From the NCBI RefSeq assembly GCF_003391055.1, contig NZ_QUAJ01000025.1, positions 1 through 41,438 on the forward strand: 41,438 nt of DNA, read 5' to 3'. A model generated the notes under the pieces. It was not told the DNA's origin. It saw nothing but the letters and a program-made list of their open reading frames with translations, and did not search any database. Shown in pieces: positions 1-8,687 of this stretch. How positions within the stretch are numbered: the first letter of the stretch is position 1; each line of letters begins with the position of its first letter. A program made the translations under genes and the position numbers. Origin of the DNA: Psychrilyobacter piezotolerans. Lineage in GTDB: Bacteria; Fusobacteriota; Fusobacteriia; Fusobacteriales; Fusobacteriaceae.

Positions 1-482
1 CACTTAATCAAAAAAAATCTACAAGATATTAAATAAAAATAAAAATAAAAAATACTATCTAATATTTTAGTCCCATTTTAGAGTACATTTTTTTAAAAAA
101 TAAAAAATTACTAAAAATATCCTAATATTAGGTTAGATTAAATGTTGCTATAGAGGTTAATTATAGTAATCCATGGACTTAAAAATTATTTATTAAAAAT
201 AACTAATAAAGGGGAAAATCGCTGATAAATCGACCAAAAATATAAGAAATAGAAGCATCGAAATACTAAAATTTCAAACTCTACTACCCTTGGTTATAAA
301 TTTCTATTTTTTGACAAAAAAATCACAACCTCTAAGATTACAAGAAAAAAATGAACAAAAAATAAGACAGAATGTCCATATTGTAGTTTTGACATCCATG
401 AAAAGTGGGGCTAAGCTGTTATTAGTTGATAGATGGAATTTAGAGTTTTATTTTTATTGTTGAAAATTACTTAGGAGGTTTT
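1..482. other. Non-coding leader region, left edge
   Basis: Very AT-rich stretch with no credible coding frame. I see no tRNA-like fold and no glycine-riboswitch-like consensus, although the downstream gene is an alanine/glycine-type symporter. The only supported signals are the promoter-like pair and ribosome binding site just before the first gene. Confidence 0.5.
426..454 (+). promoter_or_regulatory. Candidate sigma70-type promoter of first symporter
   Basis: TTGATA (426-431) and TATTTT (449-454) are separated by 17 bases and lie 28 bases upstream of the ATG. AGGAGGT at 472-478 is the ribosome binding site. Two other TTGACA boxes lie further upstream (about 313 and 386), so the true start of transcription is not settled. 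Confidence 0.4.
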
Positions 483-2012
483 ATGGGGAGTTTAGTTAAT
501 CTGTTAAATAGTATTGTTTGGTCACCGGTGCTTATATATCTTTGTTTAGGTGCAGGATTATTTTTTACTTTAAAAACAAGCGGCGTTCAATTTTTGATGA
601 TAAAAGAGATGATAAGATTATTATTGGGAAAAGATGTAAAACCAGGTGAAAGATCTAAAGATTCAATAAGTGGATTTGAAGCATTGTGTATGTCTGTTTC
701 TGCAAGGGTGGGAACTGGAAATATTGCAGGAGTGGCTACAGCTATATCATTAGGAGGACCTGGATCTATATTCTGGTTATGGATGATTTCATTATTGGGG
801 GCTGCATCATCATATATCGAGTCTACGCTGGGACAATTATATAAAGAAAAATTTGAAGGCGGATATAGAGGGGGACCTTCTTATTATTTCCAAAAAGGAT
901 TATTAGGCGGGAAATCTTGGTATGGAAATTTATTTGCTCTATCTACAATATTGGCTATGTTAATATGTATGCCATCTACTCAATCACATGTAATTGCAGG
1001 AACTTTTAAAGTAGCAGCAGGGGTTCCCCAATGGGTTACAGGAACAATTATCGTAGGACTCTTAGCAATCATTATTTTGGGAGGAGCTAAAAGGCTGGCA
1101 ACATTTGCCGGGATAGTAGTTCCATTTATGGCTGTGGCATATGTAGTTATTGCAGTGATAGTTTTGGCACTTAATGTCGAAAATATTATCCCAACGTTAA
1201 CTTTAATTGTTAAATCTGCTTTTGGAAGGGAAGAAGCATTTGCAGGGATAGTAGGATCAGCCATATCCTGGGGTGTAAAAAGAGGTGTTTATTCAAATGA
1301 AGCAGGGCAGGGAACAGGACCAGGTGCAGCAGCAGCAGCAGATACATCACATCCTGCTAAACAAGGGCTGGTACAGGCATTTTCGATCTACATTGATTCA
1401 ATATTCATATGTACAGCAACAGCATTGATGATCATCATCACAGGTGCATACAAGGTATTTGATGGAACTGGTAAGGCAATTTATGCAGGAAAGGGAGCAA
1501 CTGCTAGTATGAGTATAGGAACAGTAGGAGCAGCCAATACATCTACAGCTTTGGATATTGGAATTGGGTATGGTGCATATATAGTAGCCATAGCTATTGC
1601 ATTCTTTGCCTTTACTAGTTTATTAGGATTTTTCTGGAATGGAGAGACAGCGTTAATTTATTTAACTAAAGACAGTGAAAAAGGGAAAAAAATCAGATAT
1701 ATTTTAATGTTCATATTCTTCGGTTGTACATTTTTAGGATCTCTACTTGCAGGAGGAATGGCTTGGACTGTTGGAGATATTGGAATAGGAACAATGGCCT
1801 GGATAAATATAATAGGAATTTTAATTATGCATAAGCCTGCCATTGCCTGCTTAAAAGATTATAGAATAAGACTGAAAGAGGGGAGAGCAGATGATTGGGA
1901 CTTTAATCCAAATGAGGTTGGAATTAAAGGAGAGTTTGCTGTTTGGGATGAAATAAGAAGAGAAGGAAGAGGAATGGTAACAGAAGATGCAGCAGAATTA
2001 AAAAGATCATAA
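483..2012 (+). CDS. Sodium:alanine/glycine symporter (AGCS family)
   Basis: Inner-membrane carrier expected to import alanine or glycine with Na+. The 509-residue length is normal for the family. The N-terminus (FLN/LLNSIVWSP type), the glycine-rich RVGTGNIAGVATAI segment near residue 75 and the NEAGQGTGP loop from N272 are AGCS hallmarks. About ten hydrophobic segments are visible. The start is fixed by AGGAGGT seven bases upstream. It is followed 253 bases later by a second AGCS gene of different nucleotide composition. The alanine dehydrogenase at the other end of the window fits alanine use as carbon and nitrogen source. Whether alanine, glycine or another amino acid is the substrate cannot be read from the sequence. 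Confidence 0.93.
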   Translation: MGSLVNLLNSIVWSPVLIYLCLGAGLFFTLKTSGVQFLMIKEMIRLLLGKDVKPGERSKDSISGFEALCMSVSARVGTGNIAGVATAISLGGPGSIFWLWMISLLGAASSYIESTLGQLYKEKFEGGYRGGPSYYFQKGLLGGKSWYGNLFALSTILAMLICMPSTQSHVIAGTFKVAAGVPQWVTGTIIVGLLAIIILGGAKRLATFAGIVVPFMAVAYVVIAVIVLALNVENIIPTLTLIVKSAFGREEAFAGIVGSAISWGVKRGVYSNEAGQGTGPGAAAAADTSHPAKQGLVQAFSIYIDSIFICTATALMIIITGAYKVFDGTGKAIYAGKGATASMSIGTVGAANTSTALDIGIGYGAYIVAIAIAFFAFTSLLGFFWNGETALIYLTKDSEKGKKIRYILMFIFFGCTFLGSLLAGGMAWTVGDIGIGTMAWINIIGILIMHKPAIACLKDYRIRLKEGRADDWDFNPNEVGIKGEFAVWDEIRREGRGMVTEDAAELKRS

Positions 2013-2265
2013 GATATAATTAGGATAAAATTGAAGCTGTAAAATAATTTTTTTTATATTCGATAGCTGCCCTGTTCTATTTAATGAGACAAATTAATAA
2101 AAAACACCTATCTGTAATAAGCTCCCTCTAGATTTATAAAAAATTTATACTTAAAAAAAAGGAAAATTGTTATAAAAAAAGAATATAGAATTGCAGTTAA
2201 AATTATATTCTTATTAAATCTAAACAAAGGCCAAAGTATTATGTTTTTTATTAAGGAGGTTATTT

Positions 2266-3738
2266 ATGGGTCAAGCTGTTGATTTTCTTAACGGAATAAT
2301 CTGGAGTCCGGTACTGGTGTATTTGCTTCTTGCAACAGGACTTTACTTCTCATTTGCAACGCGATTTATGCAGATACGCCATCTCAAAGAAATGGTAAGA
2401 CTACTTTTTGGTGGTCAAGAGTCTGAACAAGGGGTTTCTTCTTTCCAAGCCTTTGCACTTGCGGTTTCAGGTAGAGTAGGAACAGGTAATATTGCAGGTG
2501 TTGCAACAGCCATTGCTCTCGGTGGTCCCGGAGCATTGTTTTGGATGTGGGTAATCGCATTTCTGGGTGCGGGTTCTGCATATGTGGAATCGGCATTAGC
2601 TCAAATCTACAAGGTTGAAATTGATGGTCAGTATCGTGGTGGACCTTCGTACTATATTGAAAAAGGTCTCGGTATAAAATGGTATGCTGTATTATTTGCA
2701 ATTTCTTCGGTAATTGCAATGGGATTTTTACTGCCAGGGGTTCAGGCAAACAGTATAGCTACAGGTGTAGAAACTGCTTTCGGTCTCAGCCCGTATATAA
2801 CAGGTGGTATTATCGTGGCTCTTTTGGGGATTATTATCTTCGGTGGAGTCCATCGTATGGGTAAGGCCGCTGAGATCCTTGTGCCATTCATGGCAGGAGC
2901 CTATATACTTGTGGCACTTATAATTATTGTCGTTAACATTGCACAGCTTCCGGCTGTTTTCATGTTGATTTTTAAGAGTGCTTTTGGTGTAGACGCAGCC
3001 TTTGGAGGAATTATCGGTATGGCAATTTCATGGGGTGTAAAACGTGGTATCTACTCCAATGAAGCCGGACAGGGTACTGGTCCTATGGCAGCCGGTGCTG
3101 CAGAGGTTTCTCATCCTGCTAAGCAAGGATTAGTTCAAGCATTTTCAGTTTATATCGATACATTGTTTGTCTGCAGTGCCACAGGATTTATGATTCTGTT
3201 AACAGGAGCGTATAATGTCCATGATAAAGTAGGTGGCTACATCGTTGAATATATACCGGGTGTTGAATACGGTCCGGCCTATACACAGATGGCAGTGGAT
3301 TCTTTTATCCCGGGATTTGGTAGTAAATTTGTTGCCATTGCCCTATTCTTGTTTGCATTCACGACTTTGATGGCTTATTATTATTATGCAGAGACCTGTA
3401 TTATTTATTTATTTAGAGGAAGCCATCACCATAAACTGGTTGTCAATCTAATGAGGTTTGCACTGCTGGCTGCCATTTACTATGGTGCAATCAAAACAGC
3501 TTCATTGGCTTGGGGTATGGGAGATGTAGGTGTTGGACTTATGGCTTGGCTAAATATTATTGCCATTATCCTTTTAAGAAAACCTGCACTGCAGAGTCTC
3601 AAAGACTATGAGGAACAAAAAGCACAGGGAGTGGATCCGCAATATGATTCCATCAAACTGGGAGTAAAAAATGCAGAATTCTGGGAAGGCGGATATAAAC
3701 ATCATCCGGATTATAAAAAACATCACCATAATCTTTAG
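2266..3738 (+). CDS. Second sodium:alanine/glycine symporter, His-rich tail
   Basis: Same AGCS family as its upstream neighbour (490 aa): it shares the start (LNGIIWSPVLVY), GRVGTGNIAGVATAIALGGPG and SNEAGQGTGP. The two are paralogues or independently acquired homologues, not a recent duplication, because the DNA is clearly diverged. This gene uses more G/C-ending codons (GGC, CTC, GCC, CGT) than its neighbours, which hints at a different origin or expression level. The C-terminus is unusual: a GSHHHKL patch near residue 387 and a final tail with two clusters of histidines (YKHHPDYKKHHHNL), which could bind metal. An AAGGAGG ribosome binding site precedes the ATG and the gene ends in a strong bidirectional terminator. 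Confidence 0.93.
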   Translation: MGQAVDFLNGIIWSPVLVYLLLATGLYFSFATRFMQIRHLKEMVRLLFGGQESEQGVSSFQAFALAVSGRVGTGNIAGVATAIALGGPGALFWMWVIAFLGAGSAYVESALAQIYKVEIDGQYRGGPSYYIEKGLGIKWYAVLFAISSVIAMGFLLPGVQANSIATGVETAFGLSPYITGGIIVALLGIIIFGGVHRMGKAAEILVPFMAGAYILVALIIIVVNIAQLPAVFMLIFKSAFGVDAAFGGIIGMAISWGVKRGIYSNEAGQGTGPMAAGAAEVSHPAKQGLVQAFSVYIDTLFVCSATGFMILLTGAYNVHDKVGGYIVEYIPGVEYGPAYTQMAVDSFIPGFGSKFVAIALFLFAFTTLMAYYYYAETCIIYLFRGSHHHKLVVNLMRFALLAAIYYGAIKTASLAWGMGDVGVGLMAWLNIIAIILLRKPALQSLKDYEEQKAQGVDPQYDSIKLGVKNAEFWEGGYKHHPDYKKHHHNL

Positions 3739-3762
3739 TTTTTAAATAGTTAATTCAGAATA

Positions 3763-3811
3763 AAAAAAGGACAGCCTCTGGTTCCCTGGAACCAGAGGCT
3801 GTCCTTTTTTT
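3763..3811. terminator. Strong bidirectional terminator
   Basis: GGACAGCCTCTGGTT pairs perfectly with AACCAGAGGCTGTCC around a short CCCTGG loop, flanked by A7 on the left and T7 on the right. It serves the symporter on + and the convergent metalloprotein gene on -, whose stop codon it abuts. Confidence 0.93.
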
Positions 3812-4313
3812 AATAAAGTTCTTCCTTATATATATCCACATAGGTAAGATAAATTCTCAGATCTAACTCTACCTGCCCGCAATTATCTTCCATAGACTGA
3901 CAGAGCCTGTAAAAAGCCTTATCATGATTTTTTTCCTTTAAATGAGCTAATTCATGAACCACTATATGTTCTAAAAACTCTAATGGCATTTTTTTAAACT
4001 TCGAAGCTATCTTTATTTCATTTTTTACCTTTGTTTTTTTTCCCTGTTTCCTAGGAATATACGAATGGAGACCCAGAGCTTGATTTTCTAGGATTATCTT
4101 TCCATCATAAACTACCTTTGACAAAGGCTGGCTCTTTTTTAAAAAATTATTCTTTATCTCCATAGTATATTCATACAGTTGTTTATCTGTATCGATTCTG
4201 TGACCTTTGGGATATTTGTTTTTTATATAAACTCCTAATTTATCACTTTTTATTAATTGTTCTACCTGCTGCAGGATATTTTGTGAATATCCGTTTAAAT
4301 ATTTAAATTCCAT
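3810..4313 (-). CDS. YgjP-type zinc metallopeptidase domain protein
   Basis: Short member (167 aa) of the YgjP/DUF45 metallopeptidase-like family. The zinc site is intact: HELAH near residue 122 followed by KEKNHDKAF, the usual HExxH plus distal His in an NH motif. Family members elsewhere are about 230 aa, so the N-terminal strand-rich part is shorter here. It is the last gene of a minus-strand operon, 33 bases after the LspA-like gene. AAAGGA precedes the ATG. It has no signal peptide, so it is probably cytoplasmic. Substrate unknown. Confidence 0.8.
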   Translation of the reverse strand: MEFKYLNGYSQNILQQVEQLIKSDKLGVYIKNKYPKGHRIDTDKQLYEYTMEIKNNFLKKSQPLSKVVYDGKIILENQALGLHSYIPRKQGKKTKVKNEIKIASKFKKMPLEFLEHIVVHELAHLKEKNHDKAFYRLCQSMEDNCGQVELDLRIYLTYVDIYKEELY

Positions 4314-4346
4314 TTTTTTCCTTTCTAAATTTTTCCTTTGATTTCA

Positions 4347-4793
4347 TTAACCTATTATCTCCCTTACCATAACTATACTTATCCCTAAAAGTACCTCAAA
4401 ATCTGCGATATTAAACACGGGCCAGCCTTGGATGTTAAAGTATATAAAGTCAATCACATAGCCTTTCTGTATTCTGCCGATAAAATTTCCCAAGCCCCCT
4501 GCTAATATCAGGGAATAAGCTAAATAGTTGTTTATATCGGTGTAGAGGAGGTAGCCTAGATAGGTAAATAAAAATAAATTTATAATTAATATTAAATTTT
4601 TCTTCCCTGACAATCTATTGAATGCTATCCCGTAGTTTCTCACATAGATTAATTGTATCTTCCCTCTAAACAGATGTTTGGAGATATTCAGATTCTTTTC
4701 AGCCCATTCCTTAGTCCGCAGGTCCAAGGTTAAAAAAATTATTATTACCCCTAAGACGAAGAACCACTCTCTATTCAAATTCATACCTATCAT
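4347..4793 (-). CDS. lspA: Signal peptidase II-like protein (LspA family), altered active site
   Basis: Small membrane protein with four hydrophobic segments, matching lipoprotein signal peptidase II. It has DLRTKEW near the start, VRNYGIAF, GGLGNFIGR, VIDFIYF and FNIAD in the correct order. The family cuts prolipoproteins using two aspartates, one in GNxxDR and one in FNxAD. Here the first is glycine (GGC codon at 4476-4478, minus strand), while the second is present. It may therefore be inactive or mechanistically divergent, and another LspA is likely elsewhere. The gene overlaps the end of the glucosaminidase gene. The open frame extends to a TTG at 4817, but ATG 4793 (148 aa) or 4784 give more usual starts; no clear ribosome site distinguishes them. 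Confidence 0.75.
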   Translation of the reverse strand: MIGMNLNREWFFVLGVIIIFLTLDLRTKEWAEKNLNISKHLFRGKIQLIYVRNYGIAFNRLSGKKNLILIINLFLFTYLGYLLYTDINNYLAYSLILAGGLGNFIGRIQKGYVIDFIYFNIQGWPVFNIADFEVLLGISIVMVREIIG

Positions 4794-5676
4794 ATTGATA
4801 TAGTTTATTGTGCTCAATGGTAGCTAAAAGCCTGTTGATATAGACCTCCTCCATCTCACTGTACTTGTCTAATTTGGGCACCAAAATTTTATAATCCTCT
4901 GTCACCTGTAATTTTTCACGGAATTCGCTATAGGCTCTATGCCTGGCCAAAAGTTTCATATAGTCAGCCATAGATTCCTTTAATGTAGGATAGCTTCTTA
5001 AGTATACCTGTTTATTTACCCTGGCTTCTCCAGCCTTTATCCTAGGTTCTGTAGGATCTACCGACCATACACCAAATATATTATTCCCTTTTTCAAAGAT
5101 TCTAGAGGTTCCCCAGCCACTTTCTAAAATAGCCTGAGAAAGCAGAATTGATATAGGGACAGGTTTTAATTTATGATATAAAACTTCAATGTCTTTTTCC
5201 TTAACCCTGTATTTAATATACATTTTTGAAAGATATTCTTCATCTCTCTCCCTCTTGCCTTCCATAATTAATTTTAACCCTTTCCTGGTCTCTTCTATCT
5301 CTTCTACCACAACCATGGCTGTAGGTACCATGATTTCAAAGAATTTTTGCTTTTTCTTCGGGATATTTAAACCCCTCAAAGATACATTATCCATACTATA
5401 GACCACCCTGGGTACTGATTTTTCTCCTGGAATTGGCTGAACTTCAGACAGATGGAGTAAATCGATCTCCTTATGTGTGCCTTTCACCATTTTTTTTATC
5501 TCTAATCTAATTTGAATATTTCGTTCTGCCAGTATTTTTTCTTCTTCGATTTTTTTAAATTCAGTATTTTTTAAAACTGCTTTATTTTTTGATAATTCAT
5601 CTTTATTAATTTCTTCTACCTGGGAAAAATTAATAATCACAACAACTAAATAAAGTAAAAATAATTTAATACCCAT
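4771..5676 (-). CDS. Bax-like glucosaminidase-domain protein, secreted
   Basis: 301 aa with an N-terminal hydrophobic signal segment (residues 2-18), a charged linker of about 130 residues, then a glucosaminidase/Bax-type domain from about residue 170. Its features are the catalytic-type SQAILESGWGTSR, GNNIFGVWS, the YPTLKESMADYMKLL stretch and a C-terminal YINRLLATIE helix. Such proteins cleave peptidoglycan glycan strands between GlcNAc and MurNAc. The glutamate in ILESGWG is the expected general acid. The ribosome site AAAGGAGG is encoded within the last codons of the upstream methyltransferase gene, implying translational coupling. It is likely periplasmic or membrane-anchored, since no cleavage motif is evident. 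Confidence 0.82.
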   Translation of the reverse strand: MGIKLFLLYLVVVIINFSQVEEINKDELSKNKAVLKNTEFKKIEEEKILAERNIQIRLEIKKMVKGTHKEIDLLHLSEVQPIPGEKSVPRVVYSMDNVSLRGLNIPKKKQKFFEIMVPTAMVVVEEIEETRKGLKLIMEGKRERDEEYLSKMYIKYRVKEKDIEVLYHKLKPVPISILLSQAILESGWGTSRIFEKGNNIFGVWSVDPTEPRIKAGEARVNKQVYLRSYPTLKESMADYMKLLARHRAYSEFREKLQVTEDYKILVPKLDKYSEMEEVYINRLLATIEHNKLYQYDRYEFE

Positions 5677-5678
5677 GT

Positions 5679-6326
5679 CTACCTCCTTTGAAAAATTATA
5701 ATATTCTTATGATTATATTTTATGATATTTAAATCATATTTCCTTCCTATAACCTCAAAAGTTTTTTCATTATAAAATACAACGTGGGTAGGGTCTTGAA
5801 TATACCACCATCTTCTGAACTCCTCATCGGTAGGAGGAGAGACAGCAGTCATGAGAATTAATTTACCATTTTTCTTTAAAATAGACAATAAAGTTTCTAA
5901 AGTTTCTACAGGCTTATATATATGCTCAAAGACCTCTGTAGAGATGATCACATCATATTTTTTATCCAGATAATCTTTTTTATTGTAGAAAAATTTATCA
6001 TAGATATCGACCCTATATCCATCTTCTTCCATTACATCTGCCAATACCGGCTGAGGTCCTGAACCATAGTCTAGGATAACATTATCTTTATCTAGGTTAT
6101 CTTCTATATAGTTTATAAATTTTTTAAAATAAGATCTATATGAGGGATCTGAAATCTCATTATTATGAACCTCATACCTCAGACCTTCATCCTTGTAGGA
6201 TAAAATATGAGCCTTATCTATAAAAATAAATTCACACTCTTTACATCTATAGTATTTTTTTAATCCAGCTTTATTTTTTACCCCAATGAGGCGAAGGTCT
6301 TCATTTCCACATATATTACATCTCAT
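5679..6326 (-). CDS. Zinc-ribbon class I SAM-dependent methyltransferase
   Basis: 215 aa from the preferred ATG. It starts with a CxxC...CxxC zinc ribbon (MRCNICGNEDL, then YRCKECEF near residue 29), followed by a Rossmann methyltransferase fold. Motif I is VILDYGSGPQP near residue 83, then STEVFEHIYKP and a hydrophobic GKLILMTAV strand. The layout resembles methyltransferases with an N-terminal CNICG ribbon. The frame is open further upstream to 6365, but that would overlap the U32 gene by 35 bases, and the ATG at 6326 directly starts the zinc ribbon with GGGAG 12 bases upstream. Substrate not identifiable. It lies between the U32 and Bax-like genes in the same operon. Confidence 0.8.
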   Translation of the reverse strand: MRCNICGNEDLRLIGVKNKAGLKKYYRCKECEFIFIDKAHILSYKDEGLRYEVHNNEISDPSYRSYFKKFINYIEDNLDKDNVILDYGSGPQPVLADVMEEDGYRVDIYDKFFYNKKDYLDKKYDVIISTEVFEHIYKPVETLETLLSILKKNGKLILMTAVSPPTDEEFRRWWYIQDPTHVVFYNEKTFEVIGRKYDLNIIKYNHKNIIIFQRR

Positions 6327-6330
6327 AAAT

Positions 6331-8466
6331 TTAAAATACTCCCTTGTGCAGGTTATAAGGCACATATTCTCCTATCCCTGTTTTAATACTTTCCAAAATT
6401 TTTCTCATCTCAAAGGCTGATTCCAATACAAAATCTAATCTTACTTCAGCTAGTCCTAAGTCCTTTAATTTATCGATCCTGGAGATGATATTCATAGGAT
6501 CTTCCAAGAAGACCTGTGTATTACCCAATTTATTGGTATGAAGTTTAAAGTTATCCCCATTTTCATTGGTTAAATCATTAGCTTCCACCTTGAGATTTTC
6601 TATATACATCCCTGTAAGGTGACCATAGACCATCATCCCGCACTTACTCAGTTCCAGAGTACTCAAATAATCCAAATCAAACTCAGGTGACAGATAGATG
6701 ACTCCTGTATTTTTCATCTTTGAAAATTCCTCTATAGATCTGCTGTTGGCTATGTTAAAGTTATAATCTACAGATACAACCTCATTTTCATTTTGTATCA
6801 ATTGGTATAGATTAGAGGCTAATCTTGATTTTGTATCTATCTTATCTAAATTAGATTCCTTAGCTACTTCAGGCCCCCTATAGTAGATCTTTTTAATTCC
6901 AAATTCCTTGGCTGTTTTAAACTGTTCCTTGTTTACAACAGATACAGCAACTGTAGTTTTATAGTCATTTTCACTTATTGTTGGTGTAAATCCGACAATT
7001 TCATGGGTATCTAAAGTTCTTCTTGTGGTTGCCAGATATTCATTTTCAAATTTCTCAATGGCACACCTCTTTATATCTTTTAAAGTTTTCAATGAGACAA
7101 AGGCTTTCCCATCATATTGTATATCTAAAGTGGATAATTTTAGTGTAGAATTACCCATCTCTCCTAATTTTTCAAATATAGTTTCATTGTCTAAAGGTCT
7201 TTTTTTAGCTTCTTCCAATACATCCCCTATGACAGATAGAGTTACTTTATTTGCATAGATATCAAATCTTATAGGTTCTCCTACATGTGCAAAAAACTTT
7301 CCACCTACAGACATTCTGACCTTTGCAGTTTTTAATGTAGATTCAACACTGTCATTTAATGCTTTATCAAATGTTTTATAGATGTACTTAGTCCCCTTAG
7401 GCGGGTAGATACTGATCAGGTCCAATCTTTTAGCTTCCTTTACCTTTTTCCCCATGATGATGATCTGGTTTAGGTATTCCCCCTTTAATATATTCATATC
7501 CTTATCTAAATAAGCTATTCCATCTCCTAAAATAACTGTAGTGTTTAACTTTAATATCCTTCCTCTGACATCCCCAATACTGTATCCATAGTTAGAAGCA
7601 TATTGGCTGTTCATTAGTTTGTCACTGTCGCTTTTATAAAAATATCCCTTTGAGTAACCTCTGTTAAATATTTTTTCAGGATGATGTTCCTCATTCGTTT
7701 TCCTTAAGATATCATTGTATTTTCCTACCATCTCATAGACATAGTTAGGAGATTTCATTCTTCCCTCTATTTTAATTGCGTCTATTCCTGCATCTTTTAA
7801 TTTTTCAATCTCAACTTTATCCAGCATCTGGTCTTTTGGACTTAAAAGATATCCGCTTTCTTTTTTACTTGTTGTATATTTTTTTCTGCAAATTTGAGCA
7901 CACATTCCCCTGTTACCACTTCTGCTGCCTATGAAACTACTGATATAACAATTCCCAGAATAAGATATACATAGAGCTCCAGATACAAATACCTCTAATT
8001 CTATCTTAGTTTTTTTTCTGATAGTCCTGATCTCTTCAAAACTAAGTTCACGGGATAAAACTACCCTTTTAAATCCTAAATTATAGAGGTAGTTAGCTTC
8101 AACATGATTAGCCACAGTCATCTGAGTACTTCCATGGATCTCCAACTCTTTAAAATTATCCTTTAGATATCTGAAAACACCTAAATCTTGTACGATTACA
8201 GCATCTAACCCATGTTCATACAGGGTAGACAGATTCATATATAAAGAATCTAACTCACTGTCTTTCATAATTGTATTGAGTGTCAGTAAAACTCTTACCC
8301 CTCTTAAGTGTGCATAATCAATGGCATCTTTTAATTCGCTGATTGTAAAATTGATAGCTGATCTCCTGGCTCCAAATCCTTTTAGCCCCAGATAAACTTC
8401 GGCTGCACCCCCTTTTATAGCTGCTTTCATTCTCTCTATATCTCCTGCAGGAGCAATTATTTTCAT
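6331..8466 (-). CDS. U32-family protein (RlhA/YdcP-like)
   Basis: 711 aa, first gene of a five-gene minus-strand operon. The N-terminus (IAPAGDIERMKAAIKGGA, VYLGLKGFGARR) and the Cys-rich core near residues 165-195 (SGALCISYSGNC, then NRGMCAQICR) define the U32 family, often annotated as collagenase-like peptidase. Known long members such as E. coli RlhA are Fe-S dependent RNA hydroxylation factors, and the four cysteines here are consistent with a cluster. After the U32 core there is a long C-terminal half typical of the DUF3656-bearing forms. I infer rRNA/tRNA modification rather than proteolysis. The start ATG has GGTGGAAGG upstream and a good promoter further out. Confidence 0.85.
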   Translation of the reverse strand: MKIIAPAGDIERMKAAIKGGAAEVYLGLKGFGARRSAINFTISELKDAIDYAHLRGVRVLLTLNTIMKDSELDSLYMNLSTLYEHGLDAVIVQDLGVFRYLKDNFKELEIHGSTQMTVANHVEANYLYNLGFKRVVLSRELSFEEIRTIRKKTKIELEVFVSGALCISYSGNCYISSFIGSRSGNRGMCAQICRKKYTTSKKESGYLLSPKDQMLDKVEIEKLKDAGIDAIKIEGRMKSPNYVYEMVGKYNDILRKTNEEHHPEKIFNRGYSKGYFYKSDSDKLMNSQYASNYGYSIGDVRGRILKLNTTVILGDGIAYLDKDMNILKGEYLNQIIIMGKKVKEAKRLDLISIYPPKGTKYIYKTFDKALNDSVESTLKTAKVRMSVGGKFFAHVGEPIRFDIYANKVTLSVIGDVLEEAKKRPLDNETIFEKLGEMGNSTLKLSTLDIQYDGKAFVSLKTLKDIKRCAIEKFENEYLATTRRTLDTHEIVGFTPTISENDYKTTVAVSVVNKEQFKTAKEFGIKKIYYRGPEVAKESNLDKIDTKSRLASNLYQLIQNENEVVSVDYNFNIANSRSIEEFSKMKNTGVIYLSPEFDLDYLSTLELSKCGMMVYGHLTGMYIENLKVEANDLTNENGDNFKLHTNKLGNTQVFLEDPMNIISRIDKLKDLGLAEVRLDFVLESAFEMRKILESIKTGIGEYVPYNLHKGVF

Positions 8467-8503
8467 CCTTCCACCTCTATTTTCAAATTTTTATTTACCT
8501 AAT

Positions 8504-8532
8504 ATAATACTATATTCTACAGGTTTTATCAA
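8504..8532 (-). promoter_or_regulatory. Promoter of the U32 operon
   Basis: On the minus strand TTGATA (8527-8532) and TATTAT (8504-8509) are 17 bases apart, 38 bases before the ATG. The spacer contains CTGTAGAATAT, an 11-base match to half of the 37949-37974 palindrome. Confidence 0.65.
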
Positions 8533-8628
8533 GAATTAAAACCTAAGCACTGAAAACTAATAACCGCCAATGACACTATTTGTTTAGATTAGTGGCAAAA
8601 AAATAGGAAAAAGAAGTTTCCTCCCCCC

Positions 8629-8643
8629 TCTTTATGCTATAAT
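8629..8643 (+). promoter_or_regulatory. Extended -10 promoter of AIR-synthase-like gene
   Basis: ATGCTATAAT has a perfect TATAAT (8638-8643) preceded by a TGC extended -10 element. There is no good -35 box. The start codon is 45 bases downstream. Confidence 0.55.
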
Positions 8644-8687
8644 ATTTTATAACAACTAAAATTTAAATTTTGAGAGGATGAAGATTA

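Noticed and set aside
1-482. Possible glycine riboswitch before the symporter
   Set aside because: The conserved glycine aptamer core is not found and the region is too AT-rich for a stable aptamer.
980-1264. Open frame on minus strand inside the first symporter gene
   Set aside because: Antisense shadow of a clearly coding AGCS gene; no ribosome site and no protein-like motifs.
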